64,000 nt of DNA from an uncultured Lachnospiraceae bacterium (GCA_910578085.1 CAJTPM010000011.1:62001-126000); one strand, 5' to 3'. Counted from the stretch's first letter, positions 42,775 to 52,540 are shown. Program-made: numbers and translations. Notes: generated from the letters alone by a model not told the origin.

Positions 42775-43455
42775 ATGATTGAGGAAAATTTGCAGTATGT
42801 TCAGGAAACTATCAGGAGGGCAGAAGAGGAGGCGGGAAGAAAGCCGGGGGAGGTTACGCTGATTGCGGTGAGTAAGACGAAGCCGGTTTCCATGATAGAG
42901 GAGGCCTATGCCTGCGGCTGCAGGGATTTCGGGGAGAATAAGGTGCAGGAGCTGTGCGAAAAGTATGAGGTGCTGCCGAAGGATATTCGCTGGCACCTGA
43001 TTGGACATTTACAGCGCAACAAGGTGAAATATGTCGTTGGAAAAGCTTTTCTGATCCACAGTGTGGATTCTCTGCGGCTTGCTGAGGAAATACAGAAAGA
43101 GGCAAAGAAGAGACAGACCCAGGTCGATGTACTGATAGAAGTGAATATGGCTGCAGAGGAAAGCAAGTTTGGCGTATTGCCTGAAGAGACCGAAAATCTG
43201 GTGCGGGAAGTGAGTAAACTTCCTGATGTACATATAAAAGGCCTTATGACAATTGCTCCTGTTGTCGAAAAACCGGAAGATAATGCGATACACTTTCATA
43301 ACTTAAAGCAATTATCTGTTGACATAAAAGAAAAAAACATTGATAATGTTAGTATGAGCGTTCTTTCAATGGGAATGACCGGCGATTATGAGCAGGCGGT
43401 AAAGGACGGTGCTTCATATGTGAGGGTCGGAACCGGTATCTTTGGGGAACGATAA
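42775..43455 (+). CDS. PLP homeostasis protein (YggS/PLPBP)
   Basis: 226 residues. The PLP-binding Lys is in LIAVSKTKPVSMI, with FGENKVQEL, WHLIGHLQRNKVK, LMTIAPV and SMGMTGDYEQAV as family blocks. It buffers free PLP. ATG 42775 has a GGGAGA site; an upstream in-frame start at 42751 does not. The pairing with sepF is standard in Firmicutes. Confidence 0.95.
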   Translation: MIEENLQYVQETIRRAEEEAGRKPGEVTLIAVSKTKPVSMIEEAYACGCRDFGENKVQELCEKYEVLPKDIRWHLIGHLQRNKVKYVVGKAFLIHSVDSLRLAEEIQKEAKKRQTQVDVLIEVNMAAEESKFGVLPEETENLVREVSKLPDVHIKGLMTIAPVVEKPEDNAIHFHNLKQLSVDIKEKNIDNVSMSVLSMGMTGDYEQAVKDGASYVRVGTGIFGER

Positions 43456-43466
43456 GGAGAGATTGA

Positions 43467-43979
43467 ATGAGTGCATTGGATAATTTTTTGAAGTATATGA
43501 AGCTGAACGATGAGGACGAAGGTGAATATTACGATGACGATTATTATGATGATGACGATGATATAGCCGAACCTGCTCCCCGAAAGAAATTGTCGGCGGT
43601 AAAAGATAACAGTGTGGAGGAACCAGAGGAGGAGAAGCCGGCGAAAAAGACTGTGCCTAAGATCACGCCGATGAAACCATCCTCCAGAAAAATGAATGCA
43701 GGTGGTATGGAAGTATGTGTCATTAAACCAACCTCTGTAGAAGACGGAAGAGAAATTACCGAAACGCTGCTGGCAAACAGGACGGTGGTACTCAATCTGG
43801 AGGGGCTGGATATGGATATCGCCCAGAGAATCATCGACTTTACAAGCGGCTCCTGTTTTGCGATCAGCGGTAATCTTCAGAAAATATCTCATTATATTTT
43901 CATTATCACGCCGCCCAGCGTGGATATTTCAGGAGATTTCCAGGAGATCATGGGCTCTGCGCTGGATATGCCGATCTGA
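43467..43979 (+). CDS. sepF: Cell division protein SepF
   Basis: 170 residues. N-terminal membrane-binding helix (LDNFLKYMKL), an acidic low-complexity linker (YYDDDYYDDDDDIAEP region) and a C-terminal SepF domain with VILNL-like text (RTVVLNLEGLDMDIAQRIID, SGSCFAISGNLQ reduced). SepF bundles and anchors FtsZ. It starts 11 bases after yggS with AAGGAGAG. Confidence 0.95.
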   Translation: MSALDNFLKYMKLNDEDEGEYYDDDYYDDDDDIAEPAPRKKLSAVKDNSVEEPEEEKPAKKTVPKITPMKPSSRKMNAGGMEVCVIKPTSVEDGREITETLLANRTVVLNLEGLDMDIAQRIIDFTSGSCFAISGNLQKISHYIFIITPPSVDISGDFQEIMGSALDMPI

Positions 43980-44064
43980 TAATGAAATATTCAGATGGTC
44001 CGGACAAATTGTAACTACATAAATTCTGTTGCGATAAAGATTCCTAAAACATATGGTATGTATG

Positions 44065-44100
44065 AAACATCCTGCAGGATGACCTGACAGGATGTTTTTA
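44065..44100 (+). terminator. Intrinsic terminator after sepF
   Basis: AAACATCCTG (44065-44074) pairs with CAGGATGTTT (44088-44097), a 10-bp perfect stem with a 13-base loop, followed by TTTA. It ends the yggS-sepF unit before aroB. Confidence 0.8.
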
Positions 44101-44124
44101 GGATTACAGAAGGAGATACTGCAT

Positions 44125-45279
44125 ATGAGTGAAATGACAAAAGAACAGGACTATGGACGGCTTTCCGTGTCTTATATGAAAAGAGCGTGCTATGATATCG
44201 TGTTTGAGCATTCCTTTGAAAAACTTCCTGCGGAACTGCAGAAACTGTTTCCGGATGAAAACGGAGAAAATGTACTGAGAAAACGAAACCTCTGTGTGAT
44301 CACGGACCGCAATGTGGATGCACTTTTCGGAGAGGAGATCAAAGGGCTTTTACGGGAGATCTGCAGAGAGCTTTCTTTCTATGTGTTTTCAGCGGGAGAA
44401 GAGAATAAGACACTTAAAACCGTGTCGGATATTTACCGGTTTCTGATCGAGAAAAAGATTACGAGAAAGGATATGCTGATCGCTCTGGGCGGCGGTGTGG
44501 TGGGAGATATCACCGGTTTTGCAGCGGCTTCCTATCTGCGGGGCATTGATTTTGTGCAGATTCCCACGACGCTGCTTGCACAGGTAGACAGTTCTATCGG
44601 CGGTAAGACAGGGGTGGATTTTGAGCAGTATAAAAATATGGTAGGGGCTTTCCATATGCCCAGGCTTGTTTATGCCAATGTCTCTGTTTTGAAAGAGCTG
44701 GATGAGCGTCAATTTGCCTCCGGTTTTGCGGAAGTGATGAAGCATGGCCTGATAAAGGACAGAAAGTATTATGAGTGGCTTCTGGAAAATATGTATGAGA
44801 TCGACGACAGGAACGCTGCCATCCTGCAGGAGATGGTATATCGAAGCTGCGTGATCAAAAAGAAAGTTGTGGAAAAGGATCCCACCGAACAGGGCGAGCG
44901 GGCACTTTTAAATTTTGGACATACCATTGGCCATGGCATCGAAAAGGCAAGCGGTTTTACGCTGCTGCACGGAGAATGTGTGGCACTGGGATGCATTGCG
45001 GCGGCGAATATTTCTTGTAAACATCATCTGATCGGAGAGGACGAGTATCTGGAGATCCGGGATATGTTTGTCCCTTTTCATCTGCCCATCGCTCTGCGAA
45101 ATATAGATTTTACGGCGAAACAGGCAGTTGAAAATACGAGGTCTGATAAAAAGTATGTTTCCGGAAGCCTGCGCTTCATCCTGCTTTCACGGCTGGGAAA
45201 AGCGGTGATCGATGAGACTGTGACGGAAGAAGAACTGCTGCAGGCAGTGGAGGATTTGATTGTTCATGAAGAAGCGTAA
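44125..45279 (+). CDS. aroB: 3-dehydroquinate synthase
   Basis: 384 residues. ALGGGVVGDITGFAAASYLRG is split in the NAD/metal region, then PTTLLAQVDSSIGGKTGVDF and NFGHTIGHGIE (metal His) are present. It makes 3-dehydroquinate in the shikimate pathway. ATG 44125 follows AAGGAGATACTGCAT. It overlaps the lspA gene. Confidence 0.96.
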   Translation: MSEMTKEQDYGRLSVSYMKRACYDIVFEHSFEKLPAELQKLFPDENGENVLRKRNLCVITDRNVDALFGEEIKGLLREICRELSFYVFSAGEENKTLKTVSDIYRFLIEKKITRKDMLIALGGGVVGDITGFAAASYLRGIDFVQIPTTLLAQVDSSIGGKTGVDFEQYKNMVGAFHMPRLVYANVSVLKELDERQFASGFAEVMKHGLIKDRKYYEWLLENMYEIDDRNAAILQEMVYRSCVIKKKVVEKDPTEQGERALLNFGHTIGHGIEKASGFTLLHGECVALGCIAAANISCKHHLIGEDEYLEIRDMFVPFHLPIALRNIDFTAKQAVENTRSDKKYVSGSLRFILLSRLGKAVIDETVTEEELLQAVEDLIVHEEA

Positions 45280-45820
45280 GATAGTACTATTGATTGCTGA
45301 TCTGGCTGCTATGATACTTCTCACCTGGCTGGATCAGTTTACCAAGAATATGGCTGTGTTTTATCTGAAAGGACAGCCTTCCGTTCCGATCCTTAAAGAT
45401 ATTCTTGTTTTACAGTATCTGGAAAACAAGGGGGCAGCTTTTGGGATGCTCCAGAATCAGAAGATCTTTTTTGTTTTTATTGAGGTTCTGATTCTGCTGG
45501 TGATCGGTTTTGTGCTCATCCGCATGCCGGCTTTAAAAAAGTATAACCTGATGCATGTGATATTAGTGCTGGTCGCCAGCGGGGCCATAGGGAATATGAT
45601 AGACCGGGTGGTGCAGGATTATGTGGTGGATTTTATCTATTTTGTACTGATCGATTTTCCGATCTTTAATGTGGCGGATATCTATGTGACCTGCGCTACC
45701 GTCATTTTTGTAATTGTTGTCCTGTTTTACTATAAGGAAGAGGATTTTGCTTTTCTCAGTGTAAAACAGAAGATACAGCGGACGCCGAATTATACGGAAG
45801 ATGAGGATGGGAAACGATAA
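45266..45820 (+). CDS. lspA: Lipoprotein signal peptidase (signal peptidase II)
   Basis: 184 residues with four membrane segments. The catalytic Asp pair lies in NMIDRVVQDYVVDF and FNVADIYVT; NKGAAFGM is also typical. It cleaves prolipoprotein signal peptides, and the nearby DacA-like protein is one possible client. ATG 45266 is 12 bases from GGAGG; TTG 45260 is better spaced and would add two residues. Confidence 0.94.
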   Translation: MKKRKIVLLIADLAAMILLTWLDQFTKNMAVFYLKGQPSVPILKDILVLQYLENKGAAFGMLQNQKIFFVFIEVLILLVIGFVLIRMPALKKYNLMHVILVLVASGAIGNMIDRVVQDYVVDFIYFVLIDFPIFNVADIYVTCATVIFVIVVLFYYKEEDFAFLSVKQKIQRTPNYTEDEDGKR

Positions 45821-45908
45821 AGTCATCCGTACGTTTTTTGCCCACGAAACCGGTGGAAATATTACCGCTGGGGTTTTGGGAGCCCGGCGCACGGAATTGG
45901 GGAAGAGT

Positions 45909-46820
45909 ATGGATGAGTTTAAATTTGAAGTAACAGAACGGGATAACGGTGAGCGGATCGACAAATTTATCACAAACAATATTGATTCTTTAACCCGCTC
46001 CTATATCCAGAAAATGATAGCCGGCGAAAAATGTTTTGTAAATGGGAAGGCCGTAAAGGCAAGCTGCCGGGTAAAGGATGGAGACGAGGTGGCTTTTTCT
46101 TTGCCGGAAAGTGTGGAGCCTGATATCGCGGCGGAGAACATTCCGCTCGATATTCTGTATGAGGACAGTGATGTCCTGATTGTCAATAAGCCGAAACATA
46201 TGGTTGTACACCCTGCCCCGGGACATTACAGCGGGACGTTAGTCAATGCTGTAATGTATCACTGCAAAAATTCTCTCTCGGGGATAAACGGCGTGATGCG
46301 GCCAGGAATCGTGCATCGCATCGACAAGGATACTTCCGGTTCCCTGATCATCTGCAAAAACGATACATCCCACAACAGGATAGCGGCTCAGTTAAAAGAT
46401 CATTCCGTAAACCGCATTTACCATGCGGTTGTTTTTGGTGCATTGCCGGAAGAAGAAATGACCATTGACGCCCCTATTGGCAGGGATCCGAAAGACAGGC
46501 TGAAAATGGCGGTGGTGTCAGGGGGAAAGAGGGCGGTAACCCATGTGCAGGTATTGAAGCGTTTTGAGAAGTTTACCTATGTCGCCTGCCGTCTTGAGAC
46601 CGGAAGAACCCACCAGATCCGCGTGCATATGGCCCATATCGGCTTTCCGATTCTGGGCGATGAAGTCTATGCCAGAGGGCGTAAAAGTCCGTTCAGATGT
46701 GAAGGCCAGGTTCTCCATGCAAAAGTGATAGGATTTATACACCCGACAAGCGGAAAATATATGGAATTTGACGCGCCATTGCCGGATTATTTCAGCTCTC
46801 TATTGGAAATTTTGCCCTAA
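45909..46820 (+). CDS. rluD: Ribosomal large subunit pseudouridine synthase (RluD type)
   Basis: 303 residues. N-terminal S4 RNA-binding domain (ERIDKFITNNI, SYIQKMIAGEKCFVNGK) and a catalytic domain with the active Asp in HRIDKDTSGSLII, plus LETGRTHQIRVHM. Start at ATG 45909 after GGGGAAGAGT; the frame opens earlier, at 45801, but that part overlaps lspA and lacks homology to the family. Confidence 0.94.
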   Translation: MDEFKFEVTERDNGERIDKFITNNIDSLTRSYIQKMIAGEKCFVNGKAVKASCRVKDGDEVAFSLPESVEPDIAAENIPLDILYEDSDVLIVNKPKHMVVHPAPGHYSGTLVNAVMYHCKNSLSGINGVMRPGIVHRIDKDTSGSLIICKNDTSHNRIAAQLKDHSVNRIYHAVVFGALPEEEMTIDAPIGRDPKDRLKMAVVSGGKRAVTHVQVLKRFEKFTYVACRLETGRTHQIRVHMAHIGFPILGDEVYARGRKSPFRCEGQVLHAKVIGFIHPTSGKYMEFDAPLPDYFSSLLEILP

Positions 46821-46996
46821 TCTGTGCATATTTATACAGAAAAAACAGCAAAAGCAGTAAAATATTTAAAATCATGTCTATTTTTTTCATTTTCTGTTGA
46901 ATTTTCCGATTTAGTGTGCTAAATTGAATACAGTATTTTTTTATAAAGTTTATAATTATTTAATAAGATTGAGGATATAACGAGGTATGGAACAGG

Positions 46997-47593
46997 ATGA
47001 ACTCGGCTGATTATTTAAACAGGCTGCTCCTCAAATATTCAGGTACGTTTGATATTTATCAGCCCTACATGATTATGGGCAGGGAATATCCGGCGTACGG
47101 ATATTTTTTTTCACACGTCGAGAAGTATGTGCTTGTACGGAAGGCAAATATGTGGTCTGCTGACAGTTATGAACATATTTTATTTGCGGATCCTGAGGAA
47201 CTGACAGACGGGCATCTGGAGGAATACAGGCAGGCTATCGCAGAATATATTGAACCAACCCTGATTTTAAAGGGGGAAAGCCTTCCGGAACCCAATCATA
47301 TGTATTCCTATATTACCATAGCGGTTGTGACCGCAAAAGCGTTGTCCCCGGAGATAAAAAAGGCAGTAAGGAAATTTAAATTTGAAAAGAGTTATATGCA
47401 CGGCATCAGAGGGTATTCCCAGGCACGGATCGCTGTGGTATCCATGGAAGATGAAGCAGTCTGTGTCAACAGCATGGGACGGTCCTTAAAAAAAATGTAC
47501 CGGGGTGTGTTTGAGGATGTGAAAGCCGGAAAATCGGGATATCTCGAAGCGCTTAAAAAACAGGGGGCAGAAAGTTTTAAACAGCAATTTTGA
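46997..47593 (+). CDS. Conserved Clostridia protein, unknown function
   Basis: 198 residues, not recognised. No membrane segment or signal peptide is visible. Blocks such as YGYFFSHVEKYVLVRKANMW, SYITIAVVTA and FEKSYMHGIRGYSQARI suggest a mixed alpha/beta protein. It stands alone, behind an AT-rich 176-base upstream region that looks like a promoter region without clear boxes. The text could fit a conserved protein family in Lachnospiraceae. Confidence 0.75.
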   Translation: MNSADYLNRLLLKYSGTFDIYQPYMIMGREYPAYGYFFSHVEKYVLVRKANMWSADSYEHILFADPEELTDGHLEEYRQAIAEYIEPTLILKGESLPEPNHMYSYITIAVVTAKALSPEIKKAVRKFKFEKSYMHGIRGYSQARIAVVSMEDEAVCVNSMGRSLKKMYRGVFEDVKAGKSGYLEALKKQGAESFKQQF

Positions 47594-47759
47594 CCGTTCT
47601 TTATGCGGTGGAACCCGGCAATTCATTTTGCTTATGTTGACGCCTCAACCGGCGTTTTATATAAGGCTCTGTAACACTAAAGAGGAGTAAGCACATGGTG
47701 CGCAGACTCTGCATGCCATACACCGCTCCCCAAATAAAAAATGATAGGAGGGATTTAGT

Positions 47760-49466
47760 GTGAGCGCATTATTATTAATCGTACTTGCCATCGTAATTTT
47801 CGTAGTGGCTTATCTTACCTACGGCCGTTACCTGGCAAAAACATGGGGAATTGACCCCAGCAGAACTACGCCTGCCCATGAAATGGAAGACGGCGTTGAT
47901 TATGTTCCGGCAAAGACGGCTGTCCTGATGGGACACCATTTTTCATCCATCGCCGGCGCAGGTCCCATCAACGGCCCTATTCAGGCGGCGTTCTTTGGCT
48001 GGGTGCCCTGTTTCCTCTGGATCGTGATCGGCGGTATATTTTTCGGCGCTGTTCAGGATTTCAGTTCTATTTTTGTATCGATCCGTCATAAGGGTATGTC
48101 CCTTGGCGAAGTAATCGAGGAGAATATCGGTAAGAAGGCGAGAGTACTGTTCACAGTATTCGCATGGCTGGTACTTCTTTTAGTTATTGCGGCGTTTGCT
48201 GATATCGTGGCAAATTCCTTTATCGGTGCAAGTTACGGCGGAAGTACAGGCAACGGTTCTGTTGCAACAGCATCCCTGCTGTTCATCCCGCTTGCCATCC
48301 TGTTTGGGTTTCTTGTATACCGGAAAAACGTGCCGATGGTTGCGGCTACGGTTCTCGGCGTTATTCTGCTTGCGGCATGCGTGGGCGTCGGCCTGGCGGC
48401 ACCTTTGGATTTGCCCAAGAATTTCTGGATCGCGTTTGTGTTTGTTTATATTATGATTGCTTCCGTGGCTCCGGTATGGATCCTGCTGCAGCCCAGAGAT
48501 TATCTGAGCTCTTTCCTGCTTTACTTTATGATGGCAGCTGCTGTGATCGGTATTGTGGGCGCAACGATCATCAATCCGGCATCCACGACTTTCCAGACAC
48601 CGGCATTCACAGGTTTTGCGGTAAACGGCAGCTATCTGTTCCCGGTACTGTTCATTACGATTGCCTGCGGCGCTATTTCCGGTTTCCATTCACTGATCGG
48701 TTCGGGCACCACGTCCAAACAGCTGGATAATGAAAAGGATGCGCTGTTAGTAGGCTACGGTTCCATGCTGATCGAGTGCGTACTGGCTGTCATCTCTCTG
48801 ATTGCGATCGGTACGCTTTCCGCTAACGGTACGCAGGCGGCCGTACAGGAAATGCTGGGCCTTGAGGCGATCTCACCGACTGTTATCTTCGGTACGGCGA
48901 TTGCCAACTTCTTCCAGGTAATGGGCTTTTCCGAGGGGGCAGTGGCAGCGACAAAGACGATCATCATGCTGGCTGTTTCCTGTTTCTGTCTGACATCCCT
49001 GGATACCGGTACGAGACTTGGCAGATTTATGTTCCAGGAGCTCTTTGCAACAAGTAAGAACGGCGAAAAAAATATCCTGTCCAATATGTATGTGGCAACA
49101 GTGATCACCGCGATCTGCGGCTTTATCCTCTGCCTGGCAGGTTATCAGAAAGTATGGCCTTTGTTTGGCGCGGCAAACCAGCTCGTAGCTGTTCCCGCAT
49201 TCCTTGCGGCAGCTACCTACTTAAAGAAGATCGGCAAAAACAACAAGATGCTCTATTTCCCGATCATCTTCATGTCCGCTGCAACACTTTGTTCTCTGGT
49301 ATTATCCTTCAAGAACAATATCGCAGCTATTGTTGGGGGGGCAGAAGGCACGGCATTATTTACCTGCATCCTGCAGGATGTGATCATCGTTCCTCTTGTG
49401 ATTCTGGCTGTTATTCTGATTGTTGAAGGTACTCAGGTACTGACAGGGAAGAAGAAAGTGGCTTAA
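47760..49466 (+). CDS. cstA: CstA-family pyruvate/peptide transporter
   Basis: 568 residues with about sixteen membrane segments. The CstA start, with GRYLAKTWGID, is followed by DGVDYVPAKTAVLMGHHFSSIAGAGPING (in part), FHSLIGSGTTSKQL and LDTGTRLGRF. Members take up pyruvate or peptides under carbon limitation. GTG 47760 is preceded by AGGAGGGATTTA. It sits alone between terminators. Confidence 0.94.
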   Translation: MSALLLIVLAIVIFVVAYLTYGRYLAKTWGIDPSRTTPAHEMEDGVDYVPAKTAVLMGHHFSSIAGAGPINGPIQAAFFGWVPCFLWIVIGGIFFGAVQDFSSIFVSIRHKGMSLGEVIEENIGKKARVLFTVFAWLVLLLVIAAFADIVANSFIGASYGGSTGNGSVATASLLFIPLAILFGFLVYRKNVPMVAATVLGVILLAACVGVGLAAPLDLPKNFWIAFVFVYIMIASVAPVWILLQPRDYLSSFLLYFMMAAAVIGIVGATIINPASTTFQTPAFTGFAVNGSYLFPVLFITIACGAISGFHSLIGSGTTSKQLDNEKDALLVGYGSMLIECVLAVISLIAIGTLSANGTQAAVQEMLGLEAISPTVIFGTAIANFFQVMGFSEGAVAATKTIIMLAVSCFCLTSLDTGTRLGRFMFQELFATSKNGEKNILSNMYVATVITAICGFILCLAGYQKVWPLFGAANQLVAVPAFLAAATYLKKIGKNNKMLYFPIIFMSAATLCSLVLSFKNNIAAIVGGAEGTALFTCILQDVIIVPLVILAVILIVEGTQVLTGKKKVA

Positions 49467-49501
49467 GAATTGACTGTAATATTGAAATAGAACTGAAACA
49501 G

Positions 49502-49588
49502 AATCCGCCCGTCCGGATCGTGATAACCTTGAAGATGCAAAAAGCAGTAATACAGGGTTTGGGATCCGGGTGGGCGGATTTTTATTTG
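49502..49588 (+). terminator. Long-stem terminator after cstA
   Basis: An 18-base arm (49502-49519, starting AATCCGCCC) pairs with 49563-49580 (ending GGGCGGATT) with two G-U pairs, followed by TTTTATTT. The 43-base loop is unusually long. Confidence 0.8.
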
Positions 49589-49707
49589 GGAAGCAGAGGA
49601 TGTCGGGCAGAACAGAAGAATGATTGCAATATGAATGGAAGAATGCTATAATGAATTCGGGAAAGCACCAGTAAGTACATGATAAATTACCTAAAAGGAG
49701 GGATGCA

Positions 49708-51501
49708 GTGAAAAAAATTTTATTGAAACATTTATCAAGTGGTATATTGATACTTTTCTTTGTGTTGCTTTGCTCAATGCCGGTTTTTGCCAAAACAGTT
49801 TCTGGAAATGATCCGGAACTTGTTACCGGGGGGGTGATGCGGGCAGCGTCAGGTACAACAACCTGGGAAGCTGAAGAAGACGGCGTTACATTCAAGGTTA
49901 CATATCCTTCTGACATTTCCTGCGGTGAGCCTGTCGCTTTCAAATTTGAAACCGTGGATGATAGTGGCCAGTTAATGGCGGATGTGAAATACAGAATACA
50001 TTCCTTAATGGTTTATGATGGTGCCGAGTATGTAAGCGTATATGATGTAAGCTATGGCCAGAACAGTGCGTATAAACCCGATACGGCCTGGAATTTTACA
50101 TTTTACGCTTCCGGGAAGTATTATATCAGATTTAATGCATTGGTTAGCGGGAAGACTATGGATACGGGCTCTTTTGATCGGGGAATTGTGTTAAATATTA
50201 ATGATCCATCTTATCCTTCTGTAGAGGAAATTGTTGAGGAAGTAGCCGGAACATGTGTGACTCAGTGTGCAACGGATTTTGATAAGGCGTTATGGTTGAA
50301 CGACTGGCTGGTTGACAACTGCAGCTATGACAATACTTTATCTTTCTGTTCGGCGGAAGGGGCGCTGGCAAGGAAAGCAGGTACCTGCGAGGCCTATCAC
50401 AGAGCGTATGTGATGCTTTTGAATAAGGCAGGGATTGCTACCGGCAGAATTACAGGCAACGGGCATGTGTGGACTGCAGTGAAGCTGGATGGGAAATGGT
50501 ATCAGGTAGATACTACATGGAATGATGCCGGTTATGAAGATCCGAATGTGGATCTGCAGCGTTTGTATTTTGGACTCAATGATACCATCACATCTATGGT
50601 GCATTCAGAGCATAAACCTGTTCCGGGATATGAATCCAATTCTCTGGAAAATAATTATTTTATTAAAACAGGGAAAATAGCAAAATGGGCGGAGCCGCAG
50701 ATACAGGCAGTGCAGAAGCATATTGATGCGGGAGAGACAAGTTTTTCCCTCGAAATTAAGAATACCTATTATGCGGATGTGTTGTACAGTCTGGTGGCTC
50801 ATGTTCTGACAAATACATCATGGTCAGCCAATGGCCATAAGGTAGATCTTAAGGCGGAATACCGTCCGAATTATTTGGACAACGGAAATATAGACGAACA
50901 GAATGGCACCATACTCTGCCAGGTTCAGGATAATGCTGATACAGGCGAAAACGGAAGCAACGGTGGAAATGGAAGCAGCGACGGAAGCGGAAACGGTGGC
51001 GGAAATGGAAGCAGCGGCGGAAGCGGAAACGGTGGTGGAAATGGAAGCAGCGGCGGAAGCGGAAACGGTGGTGGAAATGGAAGCAGCGGCGGAAGTGGAA
51101 GCAGCGGCGGAAGTGGAAACAGCGGCGGAAGTGGAAGCAGCAGTGGAAATGGTGGATGGACCGGAAGCCTGAGCGAAGACGGAAGAATAATCAAAAATGG
51201 AAGATGGGGCGTAACCGTATACGGGGGCGTAGAATATGCGCCGGTGTTTAATTTTGATTATTATGTCAGCAGATATGCAGATATCAGGATGGCGTTTGGC
51301 AATAACGAACAGGCAGTATTAGATCATTTTATAAATTATGGAATGATGGAAGGCCGTTCGGCACAGGCAGATTTCAATGTATATTTTTACAGAAACAGCT
51401 ATCCGGATTTGGAAGATGCATTCGGCGATGATTTAAAAAGTTATTTCTATCATTATCTGAATTATGGTATCAAGGAAGGGCGTAAGGGAATTCCGCAGTA
51501 A
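49708..51501 (+). CDS. Exported transglutaminase-like protein with Gly/Ser linker and two C-terminal repeat modules
   Basis: 597 residues. A signal peptide (LIILFFVLLCSMPVFAK type) is followed by a beta-rich part and a transglutaminase-like domain with the triad Cys in AGTCEAYHRAYVML (C227), His in GNGHVWTAV (H253) and Asp in YQVDTTWND (D268). A low-complexity Gly/Ser/Asn linker (about 415-485) leads to two copies of a module with the form YY...Y.D...AFG......HF..YG..EGR. GTG start with AAAGGAGGGATGCA. Crosslinking or protease activity at the wall is likely. The neighbour 51576-52466 has three more copies of the module. Confidence 0.88.
   Translation: MKKILLKHLSSGILILFFVLLCSMPVFAKTVSGNDPELVTGGVMRAASGTTTWEAEEDGVTFKVTYPSDISCGEPVAFKFETVDDSGQLMADVKYRIHSLMVYDGAEYVSVYDVSYGQNSAYKPDTAWNFTFYASGKYYIRFNALVSGKTMDTGSFDRGIVLNINDPSYPSVEEIVEEVAGTCVTQCATDFDKALWLNDWLVDNCSYDNTLSFCSAEGALARKAGTCEAYHRAYVMLLNKAGIATGRITGNGHVWTAVKLDGKWYQVDTTWNDAGYEDPNVDLQRLYFGLNDTITSMVHSEHKPVPGYESNSLENNYFIKTGKIAKWAEPQIQAVQKHIDAGETSFSLEIKNTYYADVLYSLVAHVLTNTSWSANGHKVDLKAEYRPNYLDNGNIDEQNGTILCQVQDNADTGENGSNGGNGSSDGSGNGGGNGSSGGSGNGGGNGSSGGSGNGGGNGSSGGSGSSGGSGNSGGSGSSSGNGGWTGSLSEDGRIIKNGRWGVTVYGGVEYAPVFNFDYYVSRYADIRMAFGNNEQAVLDHFINYGMMEGRSAQADFNVYFYRNSYPDLEDAFGDDLKSYFYHYLNYGIKEGRKGIPQ
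50962..51140 (+). repeat. 36-base in-frame minisatellite coding a Gly/Ser linker
   Basis: Units of 36 bases starting GGTGG(C/T)GGAAATGGAAGC are at 50995-51030, 51031-51066 and 51067-51102, with a partial unit before (from 50962) and shorter GGCGGAAGTGGAA units after. The second and third are nearly identical. Copy number could change by slippage without a frameshift. Confidence 0.9.
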
Positions 51502-51575
51502 GGAACGAGAGTATAGTGAAAGAAAAGAACCGGAATCGGGCTTTAAAAACGGGATTCAGAACAGGAGATGATAAC

Positions 51576-52466
51576 ATGAGAAAAAGACTTCAAAAACTGT
51601 TTGCGGGTGTCGGTATGATGTTTGCGCTGTTCATCGGAGGTGGTATTGTGGCTGATGCGGCGAATTATGCGGATCTGTTCGATGCATCTTATTACGCAGA
51701 GAAGAATCCCGATGTAGTGGCGGCATTCGGTACGGATGCAAACGTGTTGTACAGTCACTATGTCAATAATGGTATCCATGAGGGACGAAATGCAGGGCCC
51801 CTCTTTGATGTAAAAAAATACAGGGAAAATAATAGCGATCTGGAAGGGCTCTATGCTGATAACTGGGCGGCATATGTCAATCAGTATCTGACGGAGGGAC
51901 TGAAGGAAGGCCGTATCGGTTATGGTGAGGAATTTGATGCTGCATCATATGCCAACAGATATTCAGATCTGAGAAATGTCTACGGCTATGATGTGAAGAG
52001 GCTTTATACTCATTACATAACGTGTGGAAAAAAAGAGGGGCGAAATGCTTCCTGGGAGACAACAGACGCCGAGAAAAAAGAGGAAAATAAAAAGCCGGTA
52101 TTAAACGGTCATCTGGTATCAAGAAAGGCAAATCAGTTATTTAAAATAACCAATGAGGAGAGAAGACTGTGGGGCGTAAGAAACCTCACCTGGGATAATT
52201 CTCTCGCGGCGCTTGCAGAAACCCGTGCAATGGAACTGCCGATCAGGTATGACCATGTACGCCCCAATGGAGACAGCATCTATGAATATCATGTCGATGA
52301 AGAAAATATTTCCATGTGGTACGATGATGCTGAGGATGTTCATTATGCTTTCATGAAAGACTGGAGAGATGCCAATATTATCATCGATCCGGATCTCAGG
52401 AAAGTCGGAATTGCCTGCTATGAGGTGGGCGGTGTGTACTATTGGTGCGAACTTTTCCGTGAGTAA
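51576..52466 (+). CDS. Exported CAP-like protein with three N-terminal repeat modules
   Basis: 296 residues. After a signal peptide (FAGVGMMFALFIGGGIVADA) come three modules like those of the previous gene (LFDASYYAEKNPDVVAAFG, FDVKKYRENNSDLEGLYA, FDAASYANRYSDLRNVYG), each ending in EGR. The C-terminal 120 residues form a CAP/SCP-like domain (ITNEERRLWGVRNLTWDNSL, AETRAMEL, YDHVRPNGDS). ATG 51576 follows AGGAGATGATAAC; the frame also opens at 51516 without a good site. Function of CAP domains in this group is unknown; wall binding by the modules is plausible. Confidence 0.87.
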   Translation: MRKRLQKLFAGVGMMFALFIGGGIVADAANYADLFDASYYAEKNPDVVAAFGTDANVLYSHYVNNGIHEGRNAGPLFDVKKYRENNSDLEGLYADNWAAYVNQYLTEGLKEGRIGYGEEFDAASYANRYSDLRNVYGYDVKRLYTHYITCGKKEGRNASWETTDAEKKEENKKPVLNGHLVSRKANQLFKITNEERRLWGVRNLTWDNSLAALAETRAMELPIRYDHVRPNGDSIYEYHVDEENISMWYDDAEDVHYAFMKDWRDANIIIDPDLRKVGIACYEVGGVYYWCELFRE

Positions 52467-52502
52467 ACGACAAAAAATTTAAAAATATCGGAATTTTTGG
52501 GA

Positions 52503-52540
52503 GAATTGCTACAAAATTTTATTGTAGCAGTTCTTTTTTT
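52503..52540 (+). terminator. Strong intrinsic terminator after the CAP-like gene
   Basis: GAATTGCTACAA (52503-52514) pairs with TTGTAGCAGTTC (52522-52533) through one G-U pair; seven T follow directly. Confidence 0.9.

Noticed and set aside
50903..51194. Long open frames on both strands over the Gly/Ser linker (Glu/Ala-rich and Pro/Leu-rich products)
   Set aside because: They are by-products of the GGN-rich minisatellite; no ribosome sites and composition is pure repeat.
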